The notes under the pieces: model-generated
Database searches by the model: none
Seen by the model: the letters and a program-made list of their open reading frames with translations, nothing else
What the model was told of the DNA's origin: nothing
Origin: Silicimonas sp.
GTDB taxonomy: Bacteria > Pseudomonadota > Alphaproteobacteria > Rhodobacterales > Rhodobacteraceae
Reading direction: 5' to 3'
Length of the DNA stretch: 64,000 nucleotides
NCBI GenBank assembly: GCA_022820365.1
Contig: JAJEFO010000104.1
Coordinates: 1-64,000, forward strand
In this document: piece by piece, positions 9,419-17,812 of the stretch
Layout of the letters: every line of letters begins with the position of its first letter
Numbering within the stretch: position 1 is the stretch's first letter
Translations under genes and position numbers: made by a program

Positions 9419-10525
9419 ATGAAACGACCATTGGAAACCCCGCTTGCCGACAGTCTTCCGGCGACCGTGCCGTTTGTCGGTCCCGAAGCCATCGAGCGTC
9501 GTCTGGGCCACCGATTCCGGGCACGGATCGGTGCGAACGAAAACGTGTTCGGACCTTCCCCCAAGGCCATCAAGGCAATTCAGGACCAGGCTGGCGATGC
9601 CTGGATGTACGGAGATCCGGAGAGTTTCGAGTTGCGCGAGGCACTCGCCGCTCATCTGGGAATCGCCCGAGACGAAGTCGTCGTGGGCGAGGGAGTCGAC
9701 GGGCTTCTCGGCTATGCAGTGAGACTCTTCGTCCAGGAAGGCGAACGGGTCGTGACCTCCGACGGGGCCTACCCGACATTCAGCTACCATGTGGTGGGAT
9801 TTGGCGGCGCGCTCGTGAAAGTGCCATATCGGGACGACAGGGAAGACGTAGCTGCCCTCCTTGAAGCCGCGCACGCATCCGGGGCGAAAATGATCTATCT
9901 GGCGAATCCTGACAATCCGATGGGGACCTGGCAGGATCCGGCCTGGATTGAAGGCATGATCGCGAACCTCCCCGAGAATTGCGTTCTGGTCCTTGACGAG
10001 GCGTATTTGGAATTTGCGCCTGACAGCATCGTGCCAAACGTGCCGATTGACGATCCCCGAGTGATCCGCATGCGGACGTTTTCCAAGGCCCATGGAATGG
10101 CGGGAATGCGGGTGGGTTATGCCTTTGGCGAGCGGAGCGTGATTCAGAGCTTCGAGAAGATACGCAATCACTTCGGCATGAACCGGATCAGCCAGATTGC
10201 TGCGCAGATTGCCCTGTCAGACCGTGATTGGCTTAGCCACGTAAGGAGCGAAGTTGGAAAGGCGCGTGAACTGATCACGGAGATCGCGGAGGACTGCGGC
10301 CTGGTTTCGATTCCATCGGCTGCGAATTTCGTGGCTGTTGATTGTGGCAGGGATGGTGACTTCGCGCGCCGTGTTCTTGAAGAGCTCGAAGCGCGGGATA
10401 TCTTTGTCCGGATGCCCGGCGTCGCGCCTGCCAACCGGTGCATCCGGATCACCGCAGGACGTCCGGCTGACTTGGATCTCCTTGCACAGGTCCTGCCAGA
10501 CGCACTCGCCGCTGCGAGGCGCTGA
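9419..10525 (+). CDS. Histidinol-phosphate aminotransferase-like PLP enzyme
   Basis: This 368-residue fold-type I aminotransferase shows the PLP set: NPxG-type Asn166, Asp193 of LDEAY, Lys223 of FSKAHGMAGMRVGYAFG (Schiff base) and Arg231 for cofactor phosphate; the C-terminal substrate Arg is in CIRITAG. The pattern is that of HisC and close paralogues, which transfer amino groups onto phosphorylated or aromatic keto acids. It is not in a his operon; it is divergent from a hydroxyacid dehydrogenase, so a paralogous role (aromatic or other amino acid) is quite possible. The ATG at 9419 gives a normal HisC N-terminus; the frame is open much further upstream without support. Confidence 0.85.
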   Translation: MKRPLETPLADSLPATVPFVGPEAIERRLGHRFRARIGANENVFGPSPKAIKAIQDQAGDAWMYGDPESFELREALAAHLGIARDEVVVGEGVDGLLGYAVRLFVQEGERVVTSDGAYPTFSYHVVGFGGALVKVPYRDDREDVAALLEAAHASGAKMIYLANPDNPMGTWQDPAWIEGMIANLPENCVLVLDEAYLEFAPDSIVPNVPIDDPRVIRMRTFSKAHGMAGMRVGYAFGERSVIQSFEKIRNHFGMNRISQIAAQIALSDRDWLSHVRSEVGKARELITEIAEDCGLVSIPSAANFVAVDCGRDGDFARRVLEELEARDIFVRMPGVAPANRCIRITAGRPADLDLLAQVLPDALAAARR

Positions 10526-10901
10526 TCATTGCCGGTCGCACGATTTCCAAGGTGCCGCGATCCGCACCAGGATGATCAGTCCGCACTGATGCACAAAGAC
10601 GCACGCGATGGCCGGACCTGCTGGCGTCAGGCGATTGCCGGAACTTCATCGGCCGGGAAGACGGTTCCGGCCAAGCATGACTGGGGATTCGGCCGGAATC
10701 AGGTTGTCACACTTATGTAAGCAGGGTGGTCCGGACCCATGCGTGGCAACTCGAACGCCCTTGCCCGCAGGACGGTCGGATTTGAGGCCAGCAGGAACTG
10801 GCTGTCGGGCCGTTTGGAATAGGGACTGGTCATTGTAGAACTGTCGGCTGCGCCGTACAACCTGTCAGGTTGGGAAGCAGTCACCGACAAAGGAGTGTCC
10901 C
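10526..10901. other. Intergenic stretch before the broken toxin-antitoxin pair
   Basis: No gene is supported here. A perfect 10-base palindrome GGTCCGGACC lies at 10728-10737, and the run AAAGGAGTG at 10890-10898 is the ribosome binding site of the antitoxin remnant that follows. Otherwise nothing distinctive was seen. Confidence 0.4.
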
Positions 10902-11146
10902 ATGCGCGAATTTTCTTCCACGGACCTTGGCAAAACGACTGGCGACGTGTTGGACGCAGCGGCCCAAGCGCCTGTCGCGATCACTCGCCACGGCAAGGCG
11001 CGTTTCGTCGTGCTCAGGACCTAGAAATTCGAAAGGATTCGGGCATCGGGAGACCCAAGGATCGCCCGCCGCACCGCCGACATTCCCCCGAAGAGGGGGC
11101 GGAGCTGGTCGCCGCGCTGACCCGCATCATCGAATCCAATGACTGA
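10902..11146 (+). pseudogene. Broken Phd/YefM-type antitoxin
   Basis: After AAAGGAG, the ATG at 10902 opens a frame with the classic N-terminus of Phd-like antitoxins: MREFSSTDLGKTTGDVLDAA, then APVAITRHGKARFVVL. A TAG stop interrupts it after codon 40. The frame continues with family-like residues to about 11085, and the expected C-terminus (EEGAELVAALTRIIESND, ending TGA at 11146) lies in a different frame. So at least one nonsense codon and one frameshift have hit the gene. A 40-residue DNA-binding stub could still be made. It overlaps the toxin remnant by eight bases, the usual arrangement for an intact pair. Confidence 0.7.
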
Positions 11147-11225
11147 AATCCTGGCAGGCGATGCCTGGCGCTACCCCTATCTCTGGGCGCTGCAGACCAA
11201 ACGCGGAGAGGCCGAAGTGCGCACT
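11139..11225 (+). pseudogene. 5' remnant of the cognate toxin gene
   Basis: From the ATG at 11139 the first codons give MTEILAGDAWRYPYLWALQT followed by KRGEAE. This matches the start of a family of small toxins encoded directly after Phd-like antitoxins (WRYPYLW...GE.EGRK), possibly PemK/MazF-like. After about codon 29 the similarity ends and the frame runs into arginine-rich sequence with no family features. The toxin is therefore truncated or recombined and presumably inactive, which fits the damaged antitoxin. The toxin family assignment is from memory of the motif only. Confidence 0.5.
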
Positions 11226-11572
11226 ACGAGCCGGTCACGCATGCGACCTGGAAAGCAATTGGAAAGGAGAGGCCACCGTTCGGCCGGAGGGCAACAAAGG
11301 CCGGATTCCCAAGCCGGGCGATGTCCGAAAGGGCGAGCCTCGCCGTCGGCTCGAACAGATCAGGAACTGCAAAGTGCGTTGGGAAATTCAGGATGAGCAA
11401 TCAGGCTTGCGGAGAAAGCTCACAAGAGTTCCGGCCGTAGTCCAATTCCGCGACGGATCGACCAAACAATCGTACCCTGAGGTATGCCAAGCAGCGAAAT
11501 TGCGAAGAAGAATTGCGAAAGCTGGTTCTACCGTTGATCCCGCAAAGCGAATTTTGCCGTCTTGGAGGTCGT
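11226..11572 (+). other. Unassigned stretch downstream of the toxin remnant
   Basis: A plus-strand frame stays open from about 11161 to 11655 and includes some protein-like sequence (PKPGDVRKGEPRRRLEQIRN) but no recognised domain, and it runs into the next gene in another frame. It may be debris of whatever replaced the toxin body. GGAGG at 11564-11568 is the ribosome binding site of the DUF1330/cupin gene. Confidence 0.3.
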
Positions 11573-12856
11573 GTGACAGACAATCATCCCTATTATTTTG
11601 TGGCGAGTCACAAGGTGCTCAACCGTTCCACACTCAACGACGTCTACGTGCCTAAGGCGGTGGCCTGTCTTAACAAGTTTGACGTCGAGATTCTCGCTGT
11701 CAACGAGACGACAGAAGTGATCGAGGGACAGACGGGACACGATCGGCTGGTGATCCTGCGCTTCCCGAACCGCGATGAGGCAATGCGCTGGTACAATTCG
11801 CCCGAGTACCAGTCCATGATCCATCTGCGGTTGGATTCGGTTGAAGGGACATTGATTCTGGCTGAGGGGCTGAACGCGCAGGATCTCGCTGCGGCCGGGG
11901 TAACGGGACGCTCCAATGGTGGTGCACTTGCCGCGCCCGCGCACGCAGCCCAGCCGCAATCAACGGGTAACCAGGGGTTTGCGGACAGTTTCCGGTCAGG
12001 TGAGCTTACAACAAGCGGGTTCCAGGGGTGGACCGACAGCGTCAAGAGAGAATTCAGTGCCAATGCCTATAACGGCAAGATTGGCACCGACTTGGTATTC
12101 GAGAACGACTCCGTTCGGGTTTGGCACATAACACTTGAGCCTGGCGAGAAAATGCCGGTCCACCGCCATGTCCTGACGTATTTCTGGACCGCAATTACTC
12201 CTGGGCGCTTCTTGCAACGGACCTATGACGGGACGACCTACGAAAGCGACTATCAGGCCGGGCTGACGCACTTCTACCACGTCAAGTCGGGTGAGTTCGC
12301 GTTGCACAATCTGGAAAACGTCGGCGACACGAAGATGGTATTCGTTGCGGTCGAATTGAAAAAGGAAAGCGCAAATTTCCCGCTCTCGCTCTTTGAGAGC
12401 CAGCCAATGCCCCGTCCTGAGGAAATTGATACTAGCAGGCATGCAGACAGTTTCAGATCGGGCGAATTGACCACTTCGAACTTCCAGGACTGGTCCGATG
12501 CCATCCGGCTTGAGTTCAAGAATAACGAGTTCAATGGTCGCATCGGAACCGATCTGGTGTTCGAAAACAACTCGGTTCGGGTCTGGCACATGACGTTGAA
12601 GCCCGGCGAACGCATGTCGGTCCATCGTCATGTCCTGACCTATTTGTGGACCGCGATTACGCCAGGTCGTTTCTTGCAGCGGACCTATGACGGGACGACC
12701 TACGAAAGCGATTACGACGCCGGGCTGACGCACTTTTATGACGTTGGCGAAGGCGAATTCGCGCTTCACAACCTGGAAAACGTTGGCGATACCACCATGG
12801 TCTTTTGCGCCGTCGAACTGAAACGCGAAAGCGCGAACCAGCCCTTGCCTCTCTGA
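11573..12856 (+). CDS. DUF1330 protein fused to two duplicated cupin-like domains
   Basis: Residues 1-100 look like DUF1330, a ferredoxin-like dimeric barrel domain (YYFVASHKVLN at the start, ILRFPNRDEAMRWYNSPEYQ near residue 65). Two cupin-like units follow, about residues 137-290 and 291-427. Each has GTDLVFENxSVRVWHxTLxP, VHRHVLTY and FALHNLENVGDT in the same order. The HRH and downstream His residues could bind a metal. No signal peptide is evident, so a cytosolic protein is likely. GTG at 11573 was chosen because GGAGG ends four bases before it. The substrate and role are unknown. It precedes the ABC binding protein gene by 171 bases on the same strand. Confidence 0.75.
   Translation: MTDNHPYYFVASHKVLNRSTLNDVYVPKAVACLNKFDVEILAVNETTEVIEGQTGHDRLVILRFPNRDEAMRWYNSPEYQSMIHLRLDSVEGTLILAEGLNAQDLAAAGVTGRSNGGALAAPAHAAQPQSTGNQGFADSFRSGELTTSGFQGWTDSVKREFSANAYNGKIGTDLVFENDSVRVWHITLEPGEKMPVHRHVLTYFWTAITPGRFLQRTYDGTTYESDYQAGLTHFYHVKSGEFALHNLENVGDTKMVFVAVELKKESANFPLSLFESQPMPRPEEIDTSRHADSFRSGELTTSNFQDWSDAIRLEFKNNEFNGRIGTDLVFENNSVRVWHMTLKPGERMSVHRHVLTYLWTAITPGRFLQRTYDGTTYESDYDAGLTHFYDVGEGEFALHNLENVGDTTMVFCAVELKRESANQPLPL
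11981..12442 (+). repeat. First copy of a tandem intragenic duplication
   Basis: This unit starts at the codons for ADSFRSGELTTS and encodes the first cupin-like domain. It is followed directly by a second copy starting at 12443, an offset of 462 bases (154 codons). The copies share long stretches at DNA as well as protein level, for example the codons for RTYDGTTYESD. Confidence 0.85.
12443..12853 (+). repeat. Second copy of the tandem intragenic duplication
   Basis: This unit encodes the second cupin-like domain, beginning ADSFRSGELTTSNFQDW. Differences from the first copy are mostly conservative or synonymous. The copy ends with the gene, without the roughly 15-codon linker that joins copy one to copy two. 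Confidence 0.85.
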
Positions 12857-13027
12857 CCGCGTGCTCCGGCTTCGACGCCTGCGCGGCAGTGCTCAACAAA
12901 ATAAAAGCGACTAACGGGTATACGCGACGGCGGCGCGGTTCAGTGCATTTGCATCTGCCCGGTCATGTTAGGTGCAGGTGGCCACCCTGTGCGGCACCGG
13001 ATTACAGCATACCTAGGGAGGTAAGTG

Positions 13028-14284
13028 ATGAAGAAACTTCTTGTGACCACCGCGGTGGGCGCGGCACTAGTAGCCGTGCACGGCGCTCATGCGGACGAGC
13101 ACACATTCAAGATTGGCACGATGGCGACATTGGAAGGCACTTACACTGTGCTTGGCGAAGATGGCGTTCGCGGAATGAAGACTGCATTGGCGGCCTTTGG
13201 CGGCAAAGTTGCCGGCAAGGACGTGGAACTTGTCATTCAGTCCACCGACGCATCGCCTGACAGTGCCGTTCGCGCCGCACGCAAGCTTGTGGAACAGGAT
13301 GGTCTTCCCGTGATCGTAGGCCCGCTTTCGGGGTCTGAAGGGATCGCGATCCGTGACTACGCCAAGACTCAGCCTGCGACGACCTTTATCAACGGCTCGT
13401 CCGGCGCCCAGGAAACAACGTACGTGAACCCGTCCGAAAACTTCTTCCGCTTCAACGCAGACGGGGCGCAGTGGTCGTGGGGCCTGGGTTCCTACGTGTA
13501 CAACGAAAAGGGATACGAGACGGTCGCAACTATCGGCGAGGACTATTCCTTTATCTACACGCAGGTCTTCGGCTTTGCCCTGGACTACTGCCAGGCAGGC
13601 GGCGAGATTACCGAACGCTTCTGGGTACCGTTGGGCACCAAGGACTTCGGCTCGATCATCGCGTCGCTTCCAGATGACGTCGATGCCATCTACCTGGGGC
13701 TTGGAGGTGGCGACGCTGTCAACTTCCTGAACCAGTATCAACAGGCGGGCGGCGACGCGAACCTGATTGGCGGCACGATCATGGTCGACGGGACGGTCTT
13801 GAACTCGAAGGGCGATGCGAAACGCGCGCTGATCGGCACACCGTCTTCCGGCCCGCAGGCTGACACCTGGGACGACCCGGCGTGGACCGAGTTCGTGAAG
13901 CTCTACCAGGACACCTTCCCGCCGGAAGAGCGTTTCCCGGCTCCATCGCTTCTGGCGACGCTCTACTACAACAACATGTCGGCCACGCTGACCTGTCTGG
14001 ATGAAGTGGGTGCCGACCTGTCGGATGGGCATGCAGCCTTCCGGTCCTGCCTGGCGAACCTCGAACTGGACAGCCCGGTCGGCAAGATCACGCTGGACGA
14101 AAACCGTCAGGCTATCGGCGCGACCTTCATCTCCGAAGTGATCGAAGATGACAACGGCAACCTCGTGAACCAGTTCATCTCGATGGATCCGGGCGTGCCG
14201 CAAAACCTGCGGATCGATCCGGCCAAGTTCGCGGCGCTCGGCGCTCCGAGCCGCGAGAACCCGCCGTGTCAGACGTCGTACTGA
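13028..14284 (+). CDS. ABC transporter substrate-binding protein, branched-chain amino acid (LivJ) type
   Basis: The 418-residue protein starts with a Sec signal peptide (MKKLLVTTAVGAALVAVHG, cleavage probably after AHA near residue 22). It continues with the type I periplasmic-binding-protein fold of the LivJ family: IGTMATLEGTYTVLGEDGVRG, then ELVIQSTDASPDSAVRAARK and VIVGPLSGSEG. Ligands in this family range from amino acids to amides, urea and aromatic acids, so the name does not fix the substrate. It is upstream of, but separated from, the liv-type permease genes by a degenerate dehydrogenase and an AraC gene. AGGGAGG precedes the ATG at 13028, a strong translation signal suited to an abundant binding protein. 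Confidence 0.92.
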   Translation: MKKLLVTTAVGAALVAVHGAHADEHTFKIGTMATLEGTYTVLGEDGVRGMKTALAAFGGKVAGKDVELVIQSTDASPDSAVRAARKLVEQDGLPVIVGPLSGSEGIAIRDYAKTQPATTFINGSSGAQETTYVNPSENFFRFNADGAQWSWGLGSYVYNEKGYETVATIGEDYSFIYTQVFGFALDYCQAGGEITERFWVPLGTKDFGSIIASLPDDVDAIYLGLGGGDAVNFLNQYQQAGGDANLIGGTIMVDGTVLNSKGDAKRALIGTPSSGPQADTWDDPAWTEFVKLYQDTFPPEERFPAPSLLATLYYNNMSATLTCLDEVGADLSDGHAAFRSCLANLELDSPVGKITLDENRQAIGATFISEVIEDDNGNLVNQFISMDPGVPQNLRIDPAKFAALGAPSRENPPCQTSY

Positions 14285-14299
14285 TTTCTCACTGAAGCT

Positions 14300-14323
14300 G
14301 GTCCGGGCGTTCGCGCCCGGGCC
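14300..14323 (+). terminator. Strong GC hairpin after the binding-protein gene
   Basis: GGTCCGGGCG pairs with CGCCCGGGCC around a TTCG tetraloop, giving a ten-base-pair stem with one G-T wobble. It lies 16 bases after the stop of the binding-protein gene. No T-run follows, so it may act as partial terminator or as a 3' stabiliser that keeps the binding-protein mRNA more abundant than downstream genes. Confidence 0.6.
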
Positions 14324-14359
14324 CCTTAGAACCGGGCCCTATACAGAATTGGTGCGGTC

Positions 14360-15490
14360 ATGACACTGATCAACTTCCTCACACGGGTCCATTTCGCCGA
14401 TGGCGTATTAGAGGAAGCACTGCATTCTGAGATTGAAGCGAACAGAAAACGGCGCCCGCTCGTTGTCGCTGCCGACGACAGGATGTCAAATTTAGGGGCG
14501 GACCGGTTTTTTTCCGGCTTCCCGATGCGTGCCGAGCCGGTGATTTTTTCAGACGTTCCGCACCTGCCGACCGAAAGCGCAGCGCGTGCCGTGGCAAAGC
14601 TCTATCGGGACAACGATTGCGACGTACTGGTTGCATTTGGTTCGAACCGGGTAATCGACCTGGCTAAGGCTGCCAGGATTGCCATCGCTCATGAGGAGCC
14701 GCTCGACATGCTGTCGGTCGACGAAGGCGGGTCGCGGCGAATCAATGGTCACCTCCCGCATCTCTACGCGGTCCCCGACATTCTGGGCTTCGCGTCTGCG
14801 ATCAGCGACTATGCCCGCCTTACGCTGGACGATGAAAGACACATTCTGCTTTCTTCCCGCAACCTTGTCCCTTGCATCACGATATGCGACCCGACCCTCA
14901 CGCTGGGTGCAATGGCAGAGGACTCGGCGGTTGCTGCGGCTGGAGTGATGTCGCGGGCGATCGACAGCTATCTGTCTCCCCGATACCATCCGCCTGCTGA
15001 CGGACTGGCACTGGATGCGCTGAATCGAATCTGGATCAATATTGGCCCGGCCATGAACGACGATGACCTGCCAGCGAGGCGTGAACTCTTGGCAGCGGGT
15101 CTGAACAGTTCGCTTTCGCTTCAGAAGGGACTTTGCGTTATTCACGCCCTTTGCAACGCCATCACCGCGGCGTCTGCGTCAAAACCAAATCCCAGCGCAG
15201 TCGGGGGCGTTGTGATTTCCCACCTCGTGGAGTTCTACGAACGACGTCCCGATGGCCGCTGCGATCCAATAAAGCGGGCACTCCGTATCGATGAGGAGCG
15301 CACGTTGGCGGATGGTCTTCGAGACATGTTGTCAGAATGGCCGATTCCGCGGAAATTGTCGGAGCTTGGGGTCGAGGTGAGCGCCCTGAGCAAGGCCGCA
15401 ACGATTGCAGCTTGCGACCGTGCGATAACCGGCGATCTGCGGAGTTTCGAACGCTCAGAGATTCGGGAGTTGTTTGCACGAGCCCATTAA
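14360..15490 (+). CDS. Iron-containing alcohol dehydrogenase / maleylacetate reductase-like protein lacking metal ligands
   Basis: The 376-residue protein has the length and order of group III (iron) alcohol dehydrogenases: VAFGSNRVIDLAKAAR at 91-106 for the nucleotide loop, CDPTLTLG at 176-183, and QKGLCVIHALCNAIT at 255-269. Aligned by eye, all four metal positions are lost. The GMDAL..H block is reduced to GVMSRAID (195-202) with Arg at the His place, the next His is Asn266, and the HHG loop reads NPSA (277-280). The TGS signature after the nucleotide loop is also absent (ILGFASAIS). It may be non-catalytic or have a changed chemistry. It follows the binding-protein gene on the same strand, 75 bases on. 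Confidence 0.75.
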   Translation: MTLINFLTRVHFADGVLEEALHSEIEANRKRRPLVVAADDRMSNLGADRFFSGFPMRAEPVIFSDVPHLPTESAARAVAKLYRDNDCDVLVAFGSNRVIDLAKAARIAIAHEEPLDMLSVDEGGSRRINGHLPHLYAVPDILGFASAISDYARLTLDDERHILLSSRNLVPCITICDPTLTLGAMAEDSAVAAAGVMSRAIDSYLSPRYHPPADGLALDALNRIWINIGPAMNDDDLPARRELLAAGLNSSLSLQKGLCVIHALCNAITAASASKPNPSAVGGVVISHLVEFYERRPDGRCDPIKRALRIDEERTLADGLRDMLSEWPIPRKLSELGVEVSALSKAATIAACDRAITGDLRSFERSEIRELFARAH

Positions 15491-15821
15491 GGCCCGGTGA
15501 CGGTCGGGTCGTGCCTCGAGTGGATCAGTGCAACTTGACGTCGCTTGCCAGTTTCGCTGGAGCGGAACTGGCGAAAATTTCCTGAAGCGGTCAAAGAAGG
15601 CCACCCGAAGCTCCCGGAAATGGGGTAAAATGATTGAAACGAACCTCTGGCGCATATGTTCGAGGGATTTCTGCAACGCTAGATTTAGTATCCAAAACAA
15701 TTTTAATATACCCCAGAGTATCAAATGGCCGCGTATTCCTTGATCACGACTGCGACTTGCCGCGATATATCGGCCGATTGGCCGAAGACCGAAAGGACGA
15801 CCGCAAGGGAGAAGAATCGTA
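15491..15821. other. Promoter-bearing intergenic region upstream of the AraC gene
   Basis: No gene is supported in these 331 bases. The stretch 15640-15730 is clearly more AT-rich than its surroundings (for example ATTTTAATATACCCC), as expected for a promoter region. Two adjacent symmetric elements close to the AraC start are listed separately. Confidence 0.45.
15763..15784. promoter_or_regulatory. Adjacent palindromes upstream of the AraC-type regulator
   Basis: CGATATATCG (15763-15772) is a perfect palindrome that runs directly into CGGCC-GATT-GGCCG (15771-15784), an inverted repeat. They end 37 bases before the AraC-family start codon, where an autoregulatory or pathway operator would be expected. 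Function is inferred from position and symmetry only. Confidence 0.3.
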
Positions 15822-16649
15822 ATGGCCAGGGCAATCTCAGTTCATCACGGTTCATTCGGACGGGCGACACTGTACGAACTCGACCGTCCTCTTACCACAC
15901 ATGCGCACCGCGAAGGGCACCTGATATTCTATCTCGGGGGTCCCGATGCATCAGCGACCATCAATGGAGACAAGTATGCCATCTCGAAGACCGAAGCGGT
16001 TGCGATCAGCCCCTGGGAGCCACACAGTTTCGAGCCTTCGCCCTGCGGTCAGAAGCATTTCGTTCTAACGCTTTACATCAAGCCGATGTGGTTTCTTGAG
16101 AACAGCCAAAGCGCGGAGTTTTCGCTTGGATTCGGGACACCCCAGGTCCGGGTGACGCCGACGGTCGAAATGTGGATCGGACGCCTTACATCCATTCTTC
16201 TCGATGACCAGCCGTCCGAAAGGTTCGACGGCTTTCTCTTCGAAACCACGCGTCAATGCGTCGACCAGACTTGGAGGAGCGCCAAATCTCGTCCGCTGCT
16301 TCGCAACATGCAGTTGAAATTCAATGACTTCCGCGTCCGACGTTCGCTCAGACTCATGCAAGAGCGGTTTGCCGAGGAAACCGCAATGGATGATCTGGCG
16401 CGCGAGGTAGGTCTTTCGCGGCCGCATTTTTTCAAGCTCTTCAAGATGCAGATGGGAATTACTCCCAACCTCTACCTGAACACGCTTCGAACTGAGCACG
16501 CCATCGACGAATTGGTGACAACCGACAAGTCGATCACTGACATCGGCCTTGACCTTGGATTCGCCAGCCAAGCCAGCTTCACGCGTTTCTTCACGTCAAA
16601 CGTTGGAATTCCACCGACGGACTACCGGCGCGTCGCACACTTCGTCTAG
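15822..16649 (+). CDS. AraC family transcriptional regulator
   Basis: The 275-residue protein has an N-terminal cupin-type sensing domain (THAHREGHLIFYLGGPDA near residues 26-43) and a C-terminal pair of helix-turn-helix motifs from about residue 175 onward. These include MDDLAREVGLSRPHFFKLF and ITDIGLDLGFASQASFTRFF followed by GIPPTDYRR, the AraC signature. It lies between the binding-protein/dehydrogenase genes and the permease-led operon on the same strand, so it is the natural candidate to control the import and catabolic genes around it, with the cupin binding the pathway compound. GGGAG precedes the ATG. Confidence 0.92.
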   Translation: MARAISVHHGSFGRATLYELDRPLTTHAHREGHLIFYLGGPDASATINGDKYAISKTEAVAISPWEPHSFEPSPCGQKHFVLTLYIKPMWFLENSQSAEFSLGFGTPQVRVTPTVEMWIGRLTSILLDDQPSERFDGFLFETTRQCVDQTWRSAKSRPLLRNMQLKFNDFRVRRSLRLMQERFAEETAMDDLAREVGLSRPHFFKLFKMQMGITPNLYLNTLRTEHAIDELVTTDKSITDIGLDLGFASQASFTRFFTSNVGIPPTDYRRVAHFV

Positions 16650-16800
16650 GTGATTTTTACGCGATCCAGCGTCACCCGATCAGACCTTGGGATACGCGGA
16701 ATTGCAGTCCGGGCAGTAGCGTCTGTGGGATGCAACTGGACCAAAAGCACAATTGGCGGGTTGCGGCGAAGGATACTCGTGCACCAGAGAAGCCTGCACA

Positions 16801-17811
16801 ATGACAGACTTCGCGCGCCGCCATCCCATTTGGGCTGCTGTGATTGCGATTCTGGTTGCGATCCTGATCTGGATGATTTTTGCGTTGTGGCCGTCTTGGC
16901 TTGTCGACCTCATTGGCAAGAAGAAGGTGTTCCTGAACGCGTTGTTCAACGGCATTACGCTCGGTGGCCTGTACTTTCTGGTTGCCTCCGGCTTCACGTT
17001 GATCTTCGGCCTCATGCGCAACGTGAATCTCGCCCACGGCTCCTTGTATCTGCTTGGGGGGTACGTGGGGTATGAGTTCGCCGAGCTCACGGGATATTGG
17101 CTCCTTGCATTTCCTGCAGCATTCATCGTGGTCGCCCTCTTCGGCATTCTGCTGCAACTTGGCGTGTTTCGGCGAATGGAAGGTCAGGATCTTCGACAGA
17201 CCCTCGTGACGATCGGGATCTCGATCATAATGGCCGATTTGATGCTTTGGGGTTGGGGCGGCGACTTTTACAACATCAGCGCCCCGTCCTGGCTGTCGGG
17301 TCCCTTGGAGACAATCCTTGTCACGACGCAAAAGCGCTCTGGTGATCTTGTCTATCTGAAATACCCGCTGGTCCGCGTAGTGATCTTCCTCGCTGCGGTA
17401 ACAATCGGCGTTGGCATGTGGCTCCTGCTGAATCGCACAAAGATTGGCATGTTGATACGAGCAGGCGTCGACGACCGCGACATGCTGTCGGCCACCGGAG
17501 CGCGCATTCAACTTGTGTTCTTGGGCGTCTTTGCATTTGGGGCAGGTCTCGCCGGCATAGCGGGAGTGGTCGGAGGTACATTCCAGTCGGTCGCGCCTGG
17601 CGAAGACATACGGTTCCTGCTGGCCTCGCTGGTCGTGGTCATCGTCGGAGGAATGGGCAGCATTCCAGGTGCCGCGCTTGGTGCGCTGCTCATCGGACTG
17701 GCCGAGCAGTTCGGCTCCGTGTACATGCCGACGTACGCCGTCGTCCTGACGTTCCTGATCATGGTGGGTGTTCTCGCGTTCCGCCCGCAAGGCTTGATGG
17801 GGCGGTCCTGA
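16801..17811 (+). CDS. Branched-chain-type ABC transporter permease (LivH family)
   Basis: This 336-residue integral membrane protein carries the LivH signatures NALFNGITLGGLYFLVASGF (near residue 46) and GLMRNVNLAHGSLYLLGGY, and near the C-terminus the cytoplasmic coupling block SATGARIQLVFLGVFAFGAG, with about eight to nine hydrophobic helices. It forms half of the membrane channel for the solute brought by a LivJ-type protein. The ATG at 16801 was preferred to an open frame from 16753, which would add an unconserved leader. It heads the long co-directional run and is one base from the LivM gene. Confidence 0.93.
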   Translation: MTDFARRHPIWAAVIAILVAILIWMIFALWPSWLVDLIGKKKVFLNALFNGITLGGLYFLVASGFTLIFGLMRNVNLAHGSLYLLGGYVGYEFAELTGYWLLAFPAAFIVVALFGILLQLGVFRRMEGQDLRQTLVTIGISIIMADLMLWGWGGDFYNISAPSWLSGPLETILVTTQKRSGDLVYLKYPLVRVVIFLAAVTIGVGMWLLLNRTKIGMLIRAGVDDRDMLSATGARIQLVFLGVFAFGAGLAGIAGVVGGTFQSVAPGEDIRFLLASLVVVIVGGMGSIPGAALGALLIGLAEQFGSVYMPTYAVVLTFLIMVGVLAFRPQGLMGRS

Positions 17812-17812
17812 A

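Noticed and set aside
10728-10737. 10-base palindrome GGTCCGGACC as an operator
   Set aside because: Such GC palindromes are expected by chance in this base composition and no regulated gene starts close by.
16672-17790. 372-codon minus-strand open frame opposite the LivH-like gene
   Set aside because: Charged low-complexity translation (HDQERQDD type), the usual mirror image of a membrane protein gene.
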